A DNA stretch of 64,000 nucleotides from Arthrobacter sp. U41. Lineage in GTDB: Bacteria; Actinomycetota; Actinomycetes; Actinomycetales; Micrococcaceae. The stretch is from the NCBI RefSeq assembly GCF_007679325.1, contig NZ_VEGI01000004.1, forward strand, positions 248,001 through 312,000. The letters run 5' to 3'. The translations under genes were made by a program, and so were the position numbers. Positions 20,068 to 28,459 of the stretch are shown here, one piece after another. Below the pieces are notes generated by a model, which was not told where the DNA came from, made no database searches, and saw only the letters and a list, made by a program, of their open reading frames with translations. Within the stretch, counting starts at the first letter, position 1; the number at the start of each line of letters is the position of its first letter.

Positions 20068-21144
20068 TTAGATCCTGGCCGAACGGGCCTGGCCGGCGTC
20101 GATCCAGCCCACCGGCAGCCCCAGCGTGTTGATGGTTTCCGGGGTGGCGGTGTCGGCCGCCCCCACAACGGCGACGGCGGCGATGTCCAGTTGCGCGGCG
20201 AGCACACCCACCCAGCGTGCGGAGTCCTCCTGCTTGCGCCCGGCGTCGACCACCACCCACAGCTGGTCGGCGGACAGGGCGGCGACGGACTGGAGCCGCG
20301 CCAGGGCGTCGCGGGCCCTGCCGAGGCCGAAGGCCACGAGCACGGTCTGATCCGTCATCACGGCGTGGGCGCGGGCCGCCGTCGCGTCCTGGCGTCCGTC
20401 CACGTGCAGATGGCCGTAGGCGGACAACTTCCCGGCTGTCCGCACGTCGGCGCCGCCGACTGCGGTGGACATGGCCAGGGCGGTGTCCAGCGCGTCGTCA
20501 CCCAGCCCGATGAGCACCACCAGATCACCGGTTCCGCTCAGCGGAACAGGCACGGACTCCCGCAGCCGCATCGAGGGAACGGCCGGTGCAGCAGAAGCCG
20601 CCGGCGTAGCAGGAGTAGGCGGTGAAGCCGGCGCTACGGCCGGCGCCGCTGCCGTCGTCGCCGGTCCAGCGCCCGCGGCCGCGGCAGCGGCAGCAGGCTG
20701 CGCTTCGACGGCGGGGGTGCCGGCAGGGCCGCGAAGCCCGTCGCCGAGCTGCTGGAGCAGTTCGGCGAAGTCCGGGGACTCCGTGGAAAGTCCGGGGCTG
20801 CCGGGCCGGTGCAGGCTCATTTCGGTGGCGTCGGCCTCCTCCAGCAGGGCCGCGATCGCGGCGCCTTTCAATGCGTGGGTGGGCGCGGGCCCCGCGGGTG
20901 GACTGCCCGGGCCGTCCGCCTCGGCCAGGATGTCGGGTTCGGGAACCACCTCACCGGTGACCACCTCATGCCCCGTGACCACCTCGATGATGGCCTCGTA
21001 ACGGTCGCCGGCAAAGAGTCCGGCGATCCCGGGGCTGATGACGCGCTCGGCGGAAACGATGCGCGCGGCGGGGCCGTGCTGCTGTTCCGCCTTGCGGCGG
21101 ATCTCCTCGAGCGAGGCGCCTTTAAGCCGAAAGCGGTTCTGCAT
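20068..21144 (-). CDS. FlhF-like protein with degenerate nucleotide-binding site
   Basis: A 358-residue protein placed right after flhA (23-bp overlap), where flhF normally lies. The N-terminus (MQNRFRLKGASLEEIRRKAE, HGPAARIVSAERV) resembles the FlhF B domain. Residues about 95-190 are Ala/Pro-rich linker. The C-terminal part resembles the SRP-GTPase fold, but the P-loop position reads IGLGDDALDTAL, with no GxxGxGKT lysine. FlhF normally sets flagellar position and number; without a P-loop this protein probably cannot hydrolyse GTP. Function is inferred from place and partial resemblance. Confidence 0.65.
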   Translation of the reverse strand: MQNRFRLKGASLEEIRRKAEQQHGPAARIVSAERVISPGIAGLFAGDRYEAIIEVVTGHEVVTGEVVPEPDILAEADGPGSPPAGPAPTHALKGAAIAALLEEADATEMSLHRPGSPGLSTESPDFAELLQQLGDGLRGPAGTPAVEAQPAAAAAAAGAGPATTAAAPAVAPASPPTPATPAASAAPAVPSMRLRESVPVPLSGTGDLVVLIGLGDDALDTALAMSTAVGGADVRTAGKLSAYGHLHVDGRQDATAARAHAVMTDQTVLVAFGLGRARDALARLQSVAALSADQLWVVVDAGRKQEDSARWVGVLAAQLDIAAVAVVGAADTATPETINTLGLPVGWIDAGQARSARI

Positions 21145-23170
21145 GGCGAACGACTCCTACTGTTTCGATCCGGACGTTGGCTGACGTGACTTCGCGGTAG
21201 GACAGCACCGGCACCGAGCCGGGCTGCGCTCCCACGAGTCTGCGGATGGCGGGCCGGAGCGCCGGGGCGCAGACCAGCACGGCCGGGCGGTTGGCTGCGG
21301 CTGCGGAGTCGACGGCGGAACGCACCGAGCGGAGCACGGCGTCCAGCCTGTCCTGTCCCATCACGATCTGGCTGCCGCCTTCGGCGGGGCGCATGTCCTC
21401 GAGCATGTGCTGCTCCAGGAGGGGGTCGATCATGATCACGTTCAGCACCGGGCCGTCCATGAATTTGGCCGTCAGCGCCGGGCCCAGGGCCTGCCGCGCG
21501 GATTCGACCAGTGATTCCGGGTCGGTGGAGACCTTGGCGCGGAGGGTGAGCGCCTCGTAAATCCTGGCGAGGTCGTTGATGGGCACCTGCTCGTCCAGCA
21601 GACCCTGGAGCACGCGCTGCAGCTCTGCGAGGGAAAGCAGCGCGGGCGTCAGTTCGTCGACGGCGGAGGGGCTCTGTTTCCGGACACCCTCGGTGAGGAC
21701 ACGGACGTCTTCGCGGGACAACAGCCGGGCGGCGTTGGCCGTGACGATCGAGGACAGGTGGGTGACCAGGACGGAGACGCGGTCGATCACGGTGGCGCCG
21801 GTCATCTCCGCGTTGTGGCGCATTTCCGCGGGGATCCATTTCCCGGCCAGGCCGAACACGGGTTCGATCATTGCGACGCCGGGGAGCGAGTCGAGGCTGT
21901 CGCCCAGGGCCAGCATCTGCCCGCTGGGGGCGGTGCCGCTGCCCGCCTCGACTCCGGCGATCCGGATCGAGTAGCTTGCCGGGGGCAGGTCCACACTGTC
22001 CCTGGTGCGGACGGGAGGGATGACCAGGCCCAGTTCCATGGCGATCTTGTGCCGCAGGGACCTCACCCGGGCCAGCAGGTCATCGGAGGCACCGGACACC
22101 ATGTCCACGAGATCCGGGGCGAGCAGGATCTCCACCGGGTGGACACGCATGTCCTCGAGCAGCTTCTCGTTCGGGTCCATTTCCGGGTGGCTGAGGGCGC
22201 TGGCCTCGGCGTCCCGGGCCTTCTCCGCCTGCGCCTTTTGGGCCGCGATCCGGCGCGAGGCGAACAGCAGCCCCGCTCCGACCAGGATGAAGGGCAGGGG
22301 CGGCATGCCCGGAATGAGGGCCATCGCGATGGCGGCCACGCCGGCGATCATCAGGGCGCTGGGCGACTGCATCAGCTGGGTGGACGAGGTGGTCCCCATG
22401 TCCGATTCCGCGTTGGAGCGGGTCACGATCATGCCCGTGGAGACGGCCATGAGCAGGGCCGGGATCTGGGTCACGAGGCCGTCACCCATGGTCAGCAGGC
22501 CGTAGGTGTTTACGGCTTCGCCGATCTCCATGCCGCGCTGCAGCATGCCGATCGCGATGCCGCCGACGAAGTTGATGATGATGATGATGAGCCCGGCGAT
22601 GGCGTCACCCTTGACGAACTTCGAGGCGCCGTCCATGGCGCCATAGAAGTCGGCCTCGGCTGAGACTTCGGCGCGCCGTTCGCGGGCCTGGGTATCGGTG
22701 ATCAGCCCGGCGTTGAGGTCGGCGTCGATGGCCATCTGCTTGCCCGGCATGGCGTCGAGGGTGAAGCGGGCCCCGACTTCGGCCACGCGCTCGGCGCCCT
22801 TGGTGACCACCACGAACTGGATGACGATGAGGATAAGGAATACGACGGCGCCGATGATCATGGACCCGCCCACCGTCACGTGGCCGAAGGCTTCGATGAC
22901 CTGCCCGGCGTACCCCTCCCCCAGCACCAGCCTGGTGGAGGCGACGTTCAGGCCCAGCCTGAACAGGGTGGCCACCAGCAGGAGCGACGGGAAGACGGAG
23001 AAGTCCAGCGGCTTCTTTACGAACATGCTGGTCAGCAGCACCAGCAGCGCCAGCAAAATGTTGCAGACAATAAGGACGTCCAGCAGCGGCGACGGCACCG
23101 GAACAACCAGCAGCAGCACAATGCCGACAATGCCGATGGGCACTGTCAGCGGACCGAGCTTGTTCTTCAT
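21122..23170 (-). CDS. flhA: Flagellar biosynthesis protein FlhA
   Basis: A 682-residue export-gate protein. The N-terminal half has eight predicted helices including GLNVASTRLVLGEGYAGQVI and the conserved FHIPEP-type loop (RFTLDAMPGKQMAIDADLNA, shortened); the cytoplasmic C-terminal domain (about 330-680) docks export chaperones. It forms the nonameric gate of the flagellar type III secretion system. It lies downstream of flhB with a 37-bp gap and has AAAGGAC upstream of its start. Confidence 0.96.
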   Translation of the reverse strand: MKNKLGPLTVPIGIVGIVLLLVVPVPSPLLDVLIVCNILLALLVLLTSMFVKKPLDFSVFPSLLLVATLFRLGLNVASTRLVLGEGYAGQVIEAFGHVTVGGSMIIGAVVFLILIVIQFVVVTKGAERVAEVGARFTLDAMPGKQMAIDADLNAGLITDTQARERRAEVSAEADFYGAMDGASKFVKGDAIAGLIIIIINFVGGIAIGMLQRGMEIGEAVNTYGLLTMGDGLVTQIPALLMAVSTGMIVTRSNAESDMGTTSSTQLMQSPSALMIAGVAAIAMALIPGMPPLPFILVGAGLLFASRRIAAQKAQAEKARDAEASALSHPEMDPNEKLLEDMRVHPVEILLAPDLVDMVSGASDDLLARVRSLRHKIAMELGLVIPPVRTRDSVDLPPASYSIRIAGVEAGSGTAPSGQMLALGDSLDSLPGVAMIEPVFGLAGKWIPAEMRHNAEMTGATVIDRVSVLVTHLSSIVTANAARLLSREDVRVLTEGVRKQSPSAVDELTPALLSLAELQRVLQGLLDEQVPINDLARIYEALTLRAKVSTDPESLVESARQALGPALTAKFMDGPVLNVIMIDPLLEQHMLEDMRPAEGGSQIVMGQDRLDAVLRSVRSAVDSAAAANRPAVLVCAPALRPAIRRLVGAQPGSVPVLSYREVTSANVRIETVGVVRHAEPLSA

Positions 23171-23207
23171 GGTGCGGTCCTTTCACAGACGTTGGCTGGA
23201 GACGTGG

Positions 23208-24287
23208 TCATAAGGCGGTGGCCATCCGGTGCATGCCGCGGGCGGCGCCGCGGGCTTTGAGCGACATGACGAAGGCGAGGACCCCTGCCACCGCGCGGTA
23301 GAAGTCCACCGGGATTTCCTGGCCGAGCTCGCAGGCGCTGTGCAGCGCCCGGGTCAGCGGAATGTCCTGGACCATCGGCACGTTTTTCGCCTCGGCCTCG
23401 TCCCTGATCCTGGCGGCGATGTGGCCGGAGCCCTTGGCCACCACGCGGGGTGCGGACTTTCCCGGTTCGTACTTGAGCGCCACGGCGAAGTGTGTTGGGT
23501 TGACCAGCACGACGTCGGCGTCACCGATCGCCGCGATCATGCGGTTCCGGCTCATCGCCATCTGCCGCGCCCGGCGCTGCGAACGGATCAGCGGGTCGCC
23601 CTCGCTGCTCTTGTTCTCGTCCTGGACTTCCTTTTTGGACATCCGGGTCTTCTTGCGGTTGCGGCGCATAACAACGAAGAAGTCTGCCGCCGCCAGCACG
23701 ATGCCGGCCGCCACGGCGAACTGGACCAGCGAGGCGATCCCGCCGCCCGCGGCCTGCACCACCCCGGAGACCGGCATTCCTCCGGCCGTCAGGAGCACCG
23801 GAACCAGTCCCTGCACCACGCTGTAGAGGACCAGGCCCACCACAGTGGCCTTCAGCAGCGCCTTGACGCCGCCCCAGATCGCCTGGGTGCCAAAGACGCG
23901 TTTCAGGCCGCTGATCAGTTTGAAGTGCTCGAAGTCCAACTTGAACTTCTTCATGTGCACGCCGCCCTGCAGCGCGGCCCCGGCGAGGACCACAATGAAG
24001 ACCACAATCAGCATGGGCCCGATGATCCCGGCGATGGCGGCGAGTCCGTCCTCCAGGGCTTTCACGGCCTTCCCCGGCTCCGGGGCGGCAACGATGCCGC
24101 GGACACTGAAGAGCTGGTCCGTGGCGGCGCTGGAGGCCCGTTCGATGGTGGCCGGAAGCATGATGGCGGCGGCGCCGACACCCACCCACGCGGTGAGGTC
24201 CTGGGAGCGGGAAAGCTGGCCCTTGGAGCGGACCTCCTTCATGCGCTTGTCGGTTGCTTCCTCGGTTTTTTCCTGTGAATCCGACAT
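23208..24287 (-). CDS. flhB: Flagellar biosynthesis protein FlhB
   Basis: A 359-residue export-switch protein: N-terminal SQEKTEEATDKRMKEVRSKGQ-type opening (shortened), four transmembrane helices at about 30-215, a linker and a cytoplasmic domain with the autocleavage motif NPTH at residues 263-266. Cleavage there switches export from rod/hook to filament substrates together with FliK. It shares one base with the fliR stop codon. Confidence 0.96.
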   Translation of the reverse strand: MSDSQEKTEEATDKRMKEVRSKGQLSRSQDLTAWVGVGAAAIMLPATIERASSAATDQLFSVRGIVAAPEPGKAVKALEDGLAAIAGIIGPMLIVVFIVVLAGAALQGGVHMKKFKLDFEHFKLISGLKRVFGTQAIWGGVKALLKATVVGLVLYSVVQGLVPVLLTAGGMPVSGVVQAAGGGIASLVQFAVAAGIVLAAADFFVVMRRNRKKTRMSKKEVQDENKSSEGDPLIRSQRRARQMAMSRNRMIAAIGDADVVLVNPTHFAVALKYEPGKSAPRVVAKGSGHIAARIRDEAEAKNVPMVQDIPLTRALHSACELGQEIPVDFYRAVAGVLAFVMSLKARGAARGMHRMATAL

Positions 24288-25045
24288 CAGCCCACCCCCA
24301 GCACTGTCTTGGCGGCCTGGTTGGCGAGGCTGGAGACGATCCTGGGCAGCGCCAGGAACATGAATCCGGCCAGCATCAGCGTCATGAGAATTTTGAGCGG
24401 AAAGCCGAGCGAGAAGGCGTTCAGCGCCGGGGCCACGCGGGTCAGCAGGCCCAGTCCGACGTCGGCGAGGAACAGCACCACCACCAGCGGACCGGCAATC
24501 TGGACGGCGGCGAGGAACATGCCGGTCACCGCCGAGGTCATGGCCTGGACCGGCTGGGCCAGATCGATGCCGCCGGCCAGGGGCAGGGCCACAAAGCTGC
24601 CCGTGAGTCCGGTGATGACCAGCTGGTAGCCGTCGGAGGCGAACAGCAGCGCCAGGGCGGCCATCTGCATCAGCCGGGTGAACTGTGCGCCGTTGACGTT
24701 CATCTGGGGGTCAAAGCTCTGCGCCAGCTGGAACCCGCTGAAGAGGTCGATCAGGCTGCCGGCGGACTGGACGGCAGAGAAGATCACCAGCACCAGGAAG
24801 CCGAGAGCCAGCCCGGTGACCAGTTCCAGGACCACTCCCGTGAGGAAACCGGCCGTATCGCGCGGCGTGTAGCCGGCGGACACCCACTGGGAGACCGCCA
24901 GGCCGAGCCCCAGCCCGAGCATGGCTTTCACGCGGCCGGGGAACGCCTGGTACGCGAAGGGCGGTGCCACGATCAGGAATGCCGTCATCCGGACGGTGGC
25001 CAGCAGAACCGCTTCCAGCCACGTCGGGTCGATCGGTATGCCCAC
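24287..25045 (-). CDS. fliR: Flagellar biosynthesis protein FliR
   Basis: A 252-residue integral membrane protein with six predicted helices and family features such as PPFAYQAFPGRVKAMLGLGL and SQWVSAGYTP. FliR joins FliP and FliQ in the export-gate channel at the base of the flagellum. It is translationally coupled to flhB (stop and start overlap) and one base apart from fliQ. Confidence 0.94.
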   Translation of the reverse strand: MGIPIDPTWLEAVLLATVRMTAFLIVAPPFAYQAFPGRVKAMLGLGLGLAVSQWVSAGYTPRDTAGFLTGVVLELVTGLALGFLVLVIFSAVQSAGSLIDLFSGFQLAQSFDPQMNVNGAQFTRLMQMAALALLFASDGYQLVITGLTGSFVALPLAGGIDLAQPVQAMTSAVTGMFLAAVQIAGPLVVVLFLADVGLGLLTRVAPALNAFSLGFPLKILMTLMLAGFMFLALPRIVSSLANQAAKTVLGVG

Positions 25046-25046
25046 C

Positions 25047-25322
25047 TCACAGGCCTCCGAGCAGGGCCGGGATCTTGTCGAAGAGATCGTTGGTGAAGGC
25101 CACCATCTCCGAGATCATCCAGTGTCCGCAGATCAGCAGGGCCACCGCCACGGCCGCGGCCTTGGGCACGAAGGAGAGGGTGGCTTCCTGCAGTTGGGTG
25201 ATGGACTGCAGCAGCGCGATGGCCAACCCCACCACGAGTGCTGTCACCAGTACGGGCGCGGAGAGCTTGGCAGCGACGATCATTGCCTGGAGGCAGATAT
25301 CCAGGACGGCGTTGGCGTTCAT
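25047..25322 (-). CDS. fliQ: Flagellar biosynthesis protein FliQ
   Basis: A 91-residue protein with two transmembrane helices and the FliQ segment ALLQSITQLQEATLSFVPK. It lines the export channel with FliP and FliR. The ATG at 25322 overlaps the fliP stop by four bases (ATGA). The open frame extends far upstream over fliP but that extension is out of frame with any real protein. Confidence 0.95.
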   Translation of the reverse strand: MNANAVLDICLQAMIVAAKLSAPVLVTALVVGLAIALLQSITQLQEATLSFVPKAAAVAVALLICGHWMISEMVAFTNDLFDKIPALLGGL

Positions 25323-26185
25323 CCGGTGCCTGCGTAGCTTTGGATGAGCGAGGTGATGATCAGGCCCCAGCCGTCCACGAGGACGAAGAGCAGGATCTTG
25401 AAGGGCAGCGAAATCATCACCGGCGGGAGCATCATCATGCCCATGGACATCAGGGCCGCGGACACCACGAGGTCGATCACCAGGAACGGGATGAAGATGA
25501 CGAAGCCGATGATGAACGCGGCACGCAGTTCCGAAATCATAAAGGCGGGAATGAGGGTCTGCATGGGGACGGCCTCGGGGGTGGCCGGGTTCTCCGCGGC
25601 AGCGGCCCGGGACATCAGGGCGATGTCCTCTTCCCGGGTGTGGGCCAGCATGAACTGCTGCAGCGGGCCGCTGGCAGCGCCGACTGCACCGTTGAAGTCC
25701 AGAGTGCCGTTGAGGTAGGGCTGGATCCCGATCGTGTTCATCTCGTTGATGACCGGCCACATAACGAAAATCGAGAGGAACAGGGCCAGCCCGGCGAGGA
25801 CCTGGTTCGGCGGGATGGACGGTAGGGACAGGGCGTTGCGCGTCATCGCCAGGACCACGAAGATCTTGGTGAATGACGTCATCATCAGCAGCAGGGCCGG
25901 CGCCACCGAGAGCAGGGTGATGCCGATCAGGGTCAGGACCGCCGTCGACGGTTTTCCGTCCAGTCCGTTGATTTCGATGTTGACGCTTCCGTCGCCGGGG
26001 TTCGCCGGATCAGCCGGCGGGACCGGCGGGATGGGGTCGATGGGGGCGGCGTGGCCGGCCGAGGCGTTCAGCCACAGCAGCAGCACCGCGAACAGGACGG
26101 CGGCCAGGCCCAGGACAATGGTCCTGGCCGGTCCGACGGCGGCTGGGCGCGCGGAGGCGGAGCGGGAAGCGAGGGGGCGGGTCAA
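25319..26185 (-). CDS. fliP: Flagellar biosynthesis protein FliP
   Basis: A membrane protein with an N-terminal signal/anchor (about 22-42), the conserved SFTKIFVVLAMTRNALSLP and LIPAFMISELRAAF, and the C-terminal MGMMMLPPVMISLPFKILLF. It forms the core pentamer of the export gate. I set the start at a TTG (26185) that overlaps the fliO stop by four bases, the coupling seen at other junctions here; a GTG at 26227, inside fliO, is the alternative and would add 14 residues. Confidence 0.93.
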   Translation of the reverse strand: MTRPLASRSASARPAAVGPARTIVLGLAAVLFAVLLLWLNASAGHAAPIDPIPPVPPADPANPGDGSVNIEINGLDGKPSTAVLTLIGITLLSVAPALLLMMTSFTKIFVVLAMTRNALSLPSIPPNQVLAGLALFLSIFVMWPVINEMNTIGIQPYLNGTLDFNGAVGAASGPLQQFMLAHTREEDIALMSRAAAAENPATPEAVPMQTLIPAFMISELRAAFIIGFVIFIPFLVIDLVVSAALMSMGMMMLPPVMISLPFKILLFVLVDGWGLIITSLIQSYAGTG

Positions 26186-26751
26186 TTGCGGCGTCCGCTC
26201 CTGAGAGCGGCGGCGGCCTGCTTCCACGTGGAGCCGGCCAGGATTGAACCGTGCAGGGGCGCGTGGCCGGACGCGTTGCCGCGCAGCGCAGGTCCCCGCG
26301 CATGGGAGTCCCGGTGCAGCGTGCGGCGGCGGGACAGCGGGGCGTTTCCGCCGCCGGAGCCGGCGGACTCGTCGCTGCCCTCGACGGGAAGCTCCTCGAA
26401 GGCGGACTGCCCGCTGTGCAGCGGGCCGAAGCCGGACAGCACCCGGGCGAATTCACCTGCTCCGCGGCGGGTTTCCTGCACGGCCGGCTCTTCGGCCTCG
26501 GCCGGGATGTCGCCGGTGTGCAGGACGTTGACGGCGTGTTCCGTGACGCCCAGCAGGAAGCGCTGCCCGGCGGCGTCGACCACCACCACGGACGCTTTCT
26601 GGCCGACGCTCTGCCGGCTGACAATGGTCAGCGCGCGGTCAGCCCGCCGCCGTCCCGTGCCTTTGCCGAGCCGGCGTTGCAGCAACCACATGAGGCCCAG
26701 CACCGCGCCCAGGGCCACGAATACCCGCAGCCCGAGGATCAGTGCGTCCAT
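26182..26751 (-). CDS. fliO: Flagellar biosynthesis protein FliO
   Basis: A 189-residue protein with one N-terminal transmembrane helix (LILGLRVFVALGAVLGLMWL), a basic stretch and a small beta-domain with SRQSVGQKASVVVVDAAGQRFLLGV (shortened), typical of FliO. FliO helps FliP assemble. The C-terminal 80 residues are low-complexity, and the 3' end is next to fliP. It is one base downstream of fliN. Confidence 0.85.
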   Translation of the reverse strand: MDALILGLRVFVALGAVLGLMWLLQRRLGKGTGRRRADRALTIVSRQSVGQKASVVVVDAAGQRFLLGVTEHAVNVLHTGDIPAEAEEPAVQETRRGAGEFARVLSGFGPLHSGQSAFEELPVEGSDESAGSGGGNAPLSRRRTLHRDSHARGPALRGNASGHAPLHGSILAGSTWKQAAAALRSGRRN

Positions 26752-27480
26752 TCAGCTGAGCCCCTCGGCAACATCGAGGATGCGGGTGATCCGGACAGCG
26801 TAGTCCTGGTCCAGCACCACCACTTCGCCGTGCGCAATCAGCCGGCCGTTGAGCAGGACGTCCGCCGGGGCGCCGGCGGAGCGGTCGAGTTCAATGATTT
26901 TTCCCGGTTCGAGCGAGAGGACGTCGCGCACCGACATGCGGGTGCGTCCGATCTCCACGGTCAGGGCCATTTCGATGTTGTTGATCCGCCCGAGCCGTCC
27001 CGCAACAGCCTCGCCGCCGGCGAACACATCGCCGGCACGGTCCTGGTTGGTGCTGTGCTCCCGGAGACGGACGGCGAACCAGGCGGCGGCGTTGACGCCG
27101 TCGGACAGTTCGAAGACAGCGGTGTCGGGGTCTGAGAGCAGCCCGGAGGCGTCGGACTCGCGCAGGTCGCTCAGGACGCCGGCGCCGAACACGGAACTGG
27201 CGCTTTCCATTGCCGGGCGCAGCACGTCGGTCACCGAAACAACGCCGGACTGGCTCCCCGCCATGCCGCCGGCCGCTTCGTCGAGGAACGTGCGGTCGCT
27301 CAGCATCAGCGCGAGGTCAGCGGTGACGGAGCCGACGAACGTTGCGGTGACGGCCTGGCGGGCGTAGGGCGCGGCGGCACGGGCCGGCACCAGGGCCAGC
27401 ACCTTGAGCGCTACCGGGCTCGGCAGTTCCTCAACGAGCCGTTCCGCCGACGATTCGTGCCTGGTCAGGGTGATGCTCAT
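26752..27480 (-). CDS. fliN: Flagellar motor switch protein FliN with extra N-terminal domain
   Basis: A 242-residue C-ring protein. The C-terminal SpoA domain (about 165-240) carries MALTVEIGRTRMSVRDVLSL, GKIIELDRSAGAPADVLLNG (shortened) and GEVVVLDQDYAVRITRI. The first about 150 residues form an additional domain with SVTDVLRPAMESASSVFGAG, similar in style to the CheC-like part of FliY. I see no clear CheC phosphatase D/SxxxExxNxxxN motif in it. It overlaps fliM by four bases. Confidence 0.9.
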   Translation of the reverse strand: MSITLTRHESSAERLVEELPSPVALKVLALVPARAAAPYARQAVTATFVGSVTADLALMLSDRTFLDEAAGGMAGSQSGVVSVTDVLRPAMESASSVFGAGVLSDLRESDASGLLSDPDTAVFELSDGVNAAAWFAVRLREHSTNQDRAGDVFAGGEAVAGRLGRINNIEMALTVEIGRTRMSVRDVLSLEPGKIIELDRSAGAPADVLLNGRLIAHGEVVVLDQDYAVRITRILDVAEGLS

Positions 27481-28373
27481 CGGTGATTCTCCTCGATTGT
27501 GACAATGACGGCGGCCGCGCGGGACCCGTTGCGGGCCGGGGCGGCAGTGGCGAGCCGGGTGCCGTCCAGGGTGAGGTCAAACGGGCGGTTTTCCATGTGC
27601 GGCAGGGTCAGGACGTCGCCCACGGCGAGGCCCAGGACCTGGCTGGGGGTGACGAACGACGTCGACAGCCGGACCGACAATTCCACCGGGACCCGTTCCA
27701 GCTGGGCCGTGACGCGTGCCGCGGCGTCCCCGCGGTTGTCCGTCGGGTTGACCTTCTTGAGCCGGCCCAGCAGGATGCTGGCGGGGACGGCCAGCGTGGC
27801 GGGGGCGCTCATGTCGCCGACGTTCATCGTGAACGCCGCGACGATCATCAGTTCGCTGGGGGCCGCGGCCTGGGCGAACTGGGAGTTGTACTGGATGGTG
27901 TCCACGCGGATGGTTTCGCTCAGCAGCGGCCCCAAGGAGTAGCCGAGGTCTTCAAGGGCCTCGTCCATAAGGCCTTTGACCAGGGCCTGTTCGATCTGGG
28001 TGAACTTGCGGTCCGGCATGGGCGCATCGTTCGAGGCGCCCAGCATGCGGTTGACCCAGCCGAGGGCGGCCGGGGCGGGGAACTGCACCACGAGTTTGGA
28101 ATCGTGCCCCTCCACCGTGCACAGCACCATGGCGGTGACCGCGGGCAGGGAGGCGGCGTATTCGTCGTAACTGAGCATGCTGACGTCTTCGAGCCGCACC
28201 ACGGACTTAACGCGGACCTTGGCCGTGAGCTGGGTTCCCCACTGCCGGGCGTAGGTTTCGAACGCGAGTTCCAGGACGCGGCTGTGTTCGCGGGCGAGCG
28301 TCGCGGGACGCCGGAAGTCGTAGACGCTGACCGTCCGCTCCCGTGCCACTTCCCGCTCATCCAAAACACTCAC
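27477..28373 (-). CDS. fliM: Flagellar motor switch protein FliM
   Basis: A 298-residue C-ring protein: FliM opening VYDFRRPATLAREH, the CheC-like middle domain and a C-terminal SpoA domain (VGDVLTLPHMENRPFDLTLDG, shortened). I chose the GTG at 28373. A TTG at 28391 also opens the frame, but a GCCGATAG -10 element spans 28382-28389, so the transcript would begin at about the GTG, i.e. be leaderless. The usual N-terminal CheY-P-binding peptide (LSQxEIDALL) is absent in either version. It heads a long run through fliN-O-P-Q-R, flhB, flhA. Confidence 0.88.
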   Translation of the reverse strand: MSVLDEREVARERTVSVYDFRRPATLAREHSRVLELAFETYARQWGTQLTAKVRVKSVVRLEDVSMLSYDEYAASLPAVTAMVLCTVEGHDSKLVVQFPAPAALGWVNRMLGASNDAPMPDRKFTQIEQALVKGLMDEALEDLGYSLGPLLSETIRVDTIQYNSQFAQAAAPSELMIVAAFTMNVGDMSAPATLAVPASILLGRLKKVNPTDNRGDAAARVTAQLERVPVELSVRLSTSFVTPSQVLGLAVGDVLTLPHMENRPFDLTLDGTRLATAAPARNGSRAAAVIVTIEENHR

Positions 28374-28381
28374 GGTTGCCA

Positions 28382-28408
28382 CTATCGGCAAGGGATCCGC
28401 CGTCGTAA
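28382..28408 (-). promoter_or_regulatory. FliA-type promoter before fliM
   Basis: Minus strand: TTACGACG (28401-28408), 11 bases, GCCGATAG (28382-28389). It matches four other sites in the island in both motif and spacing. It lies in the motB-fliM gap and would give a transcript starting at the fliM GTG. Confidence 0.65.
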
Positions 28409-28459
28409 GCAGTTGGCCTCAGGCAAAAACAGGCAAAACACAGCAGGCAAAAACTGCCG

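Noticed and set aside
25047..25760. 237-codon version of fliQ
   Set aside because: The first about 145 codons are an out-of-frame reading of fliP; the ATG at 25322 gives the normal 91-residue FliQ.
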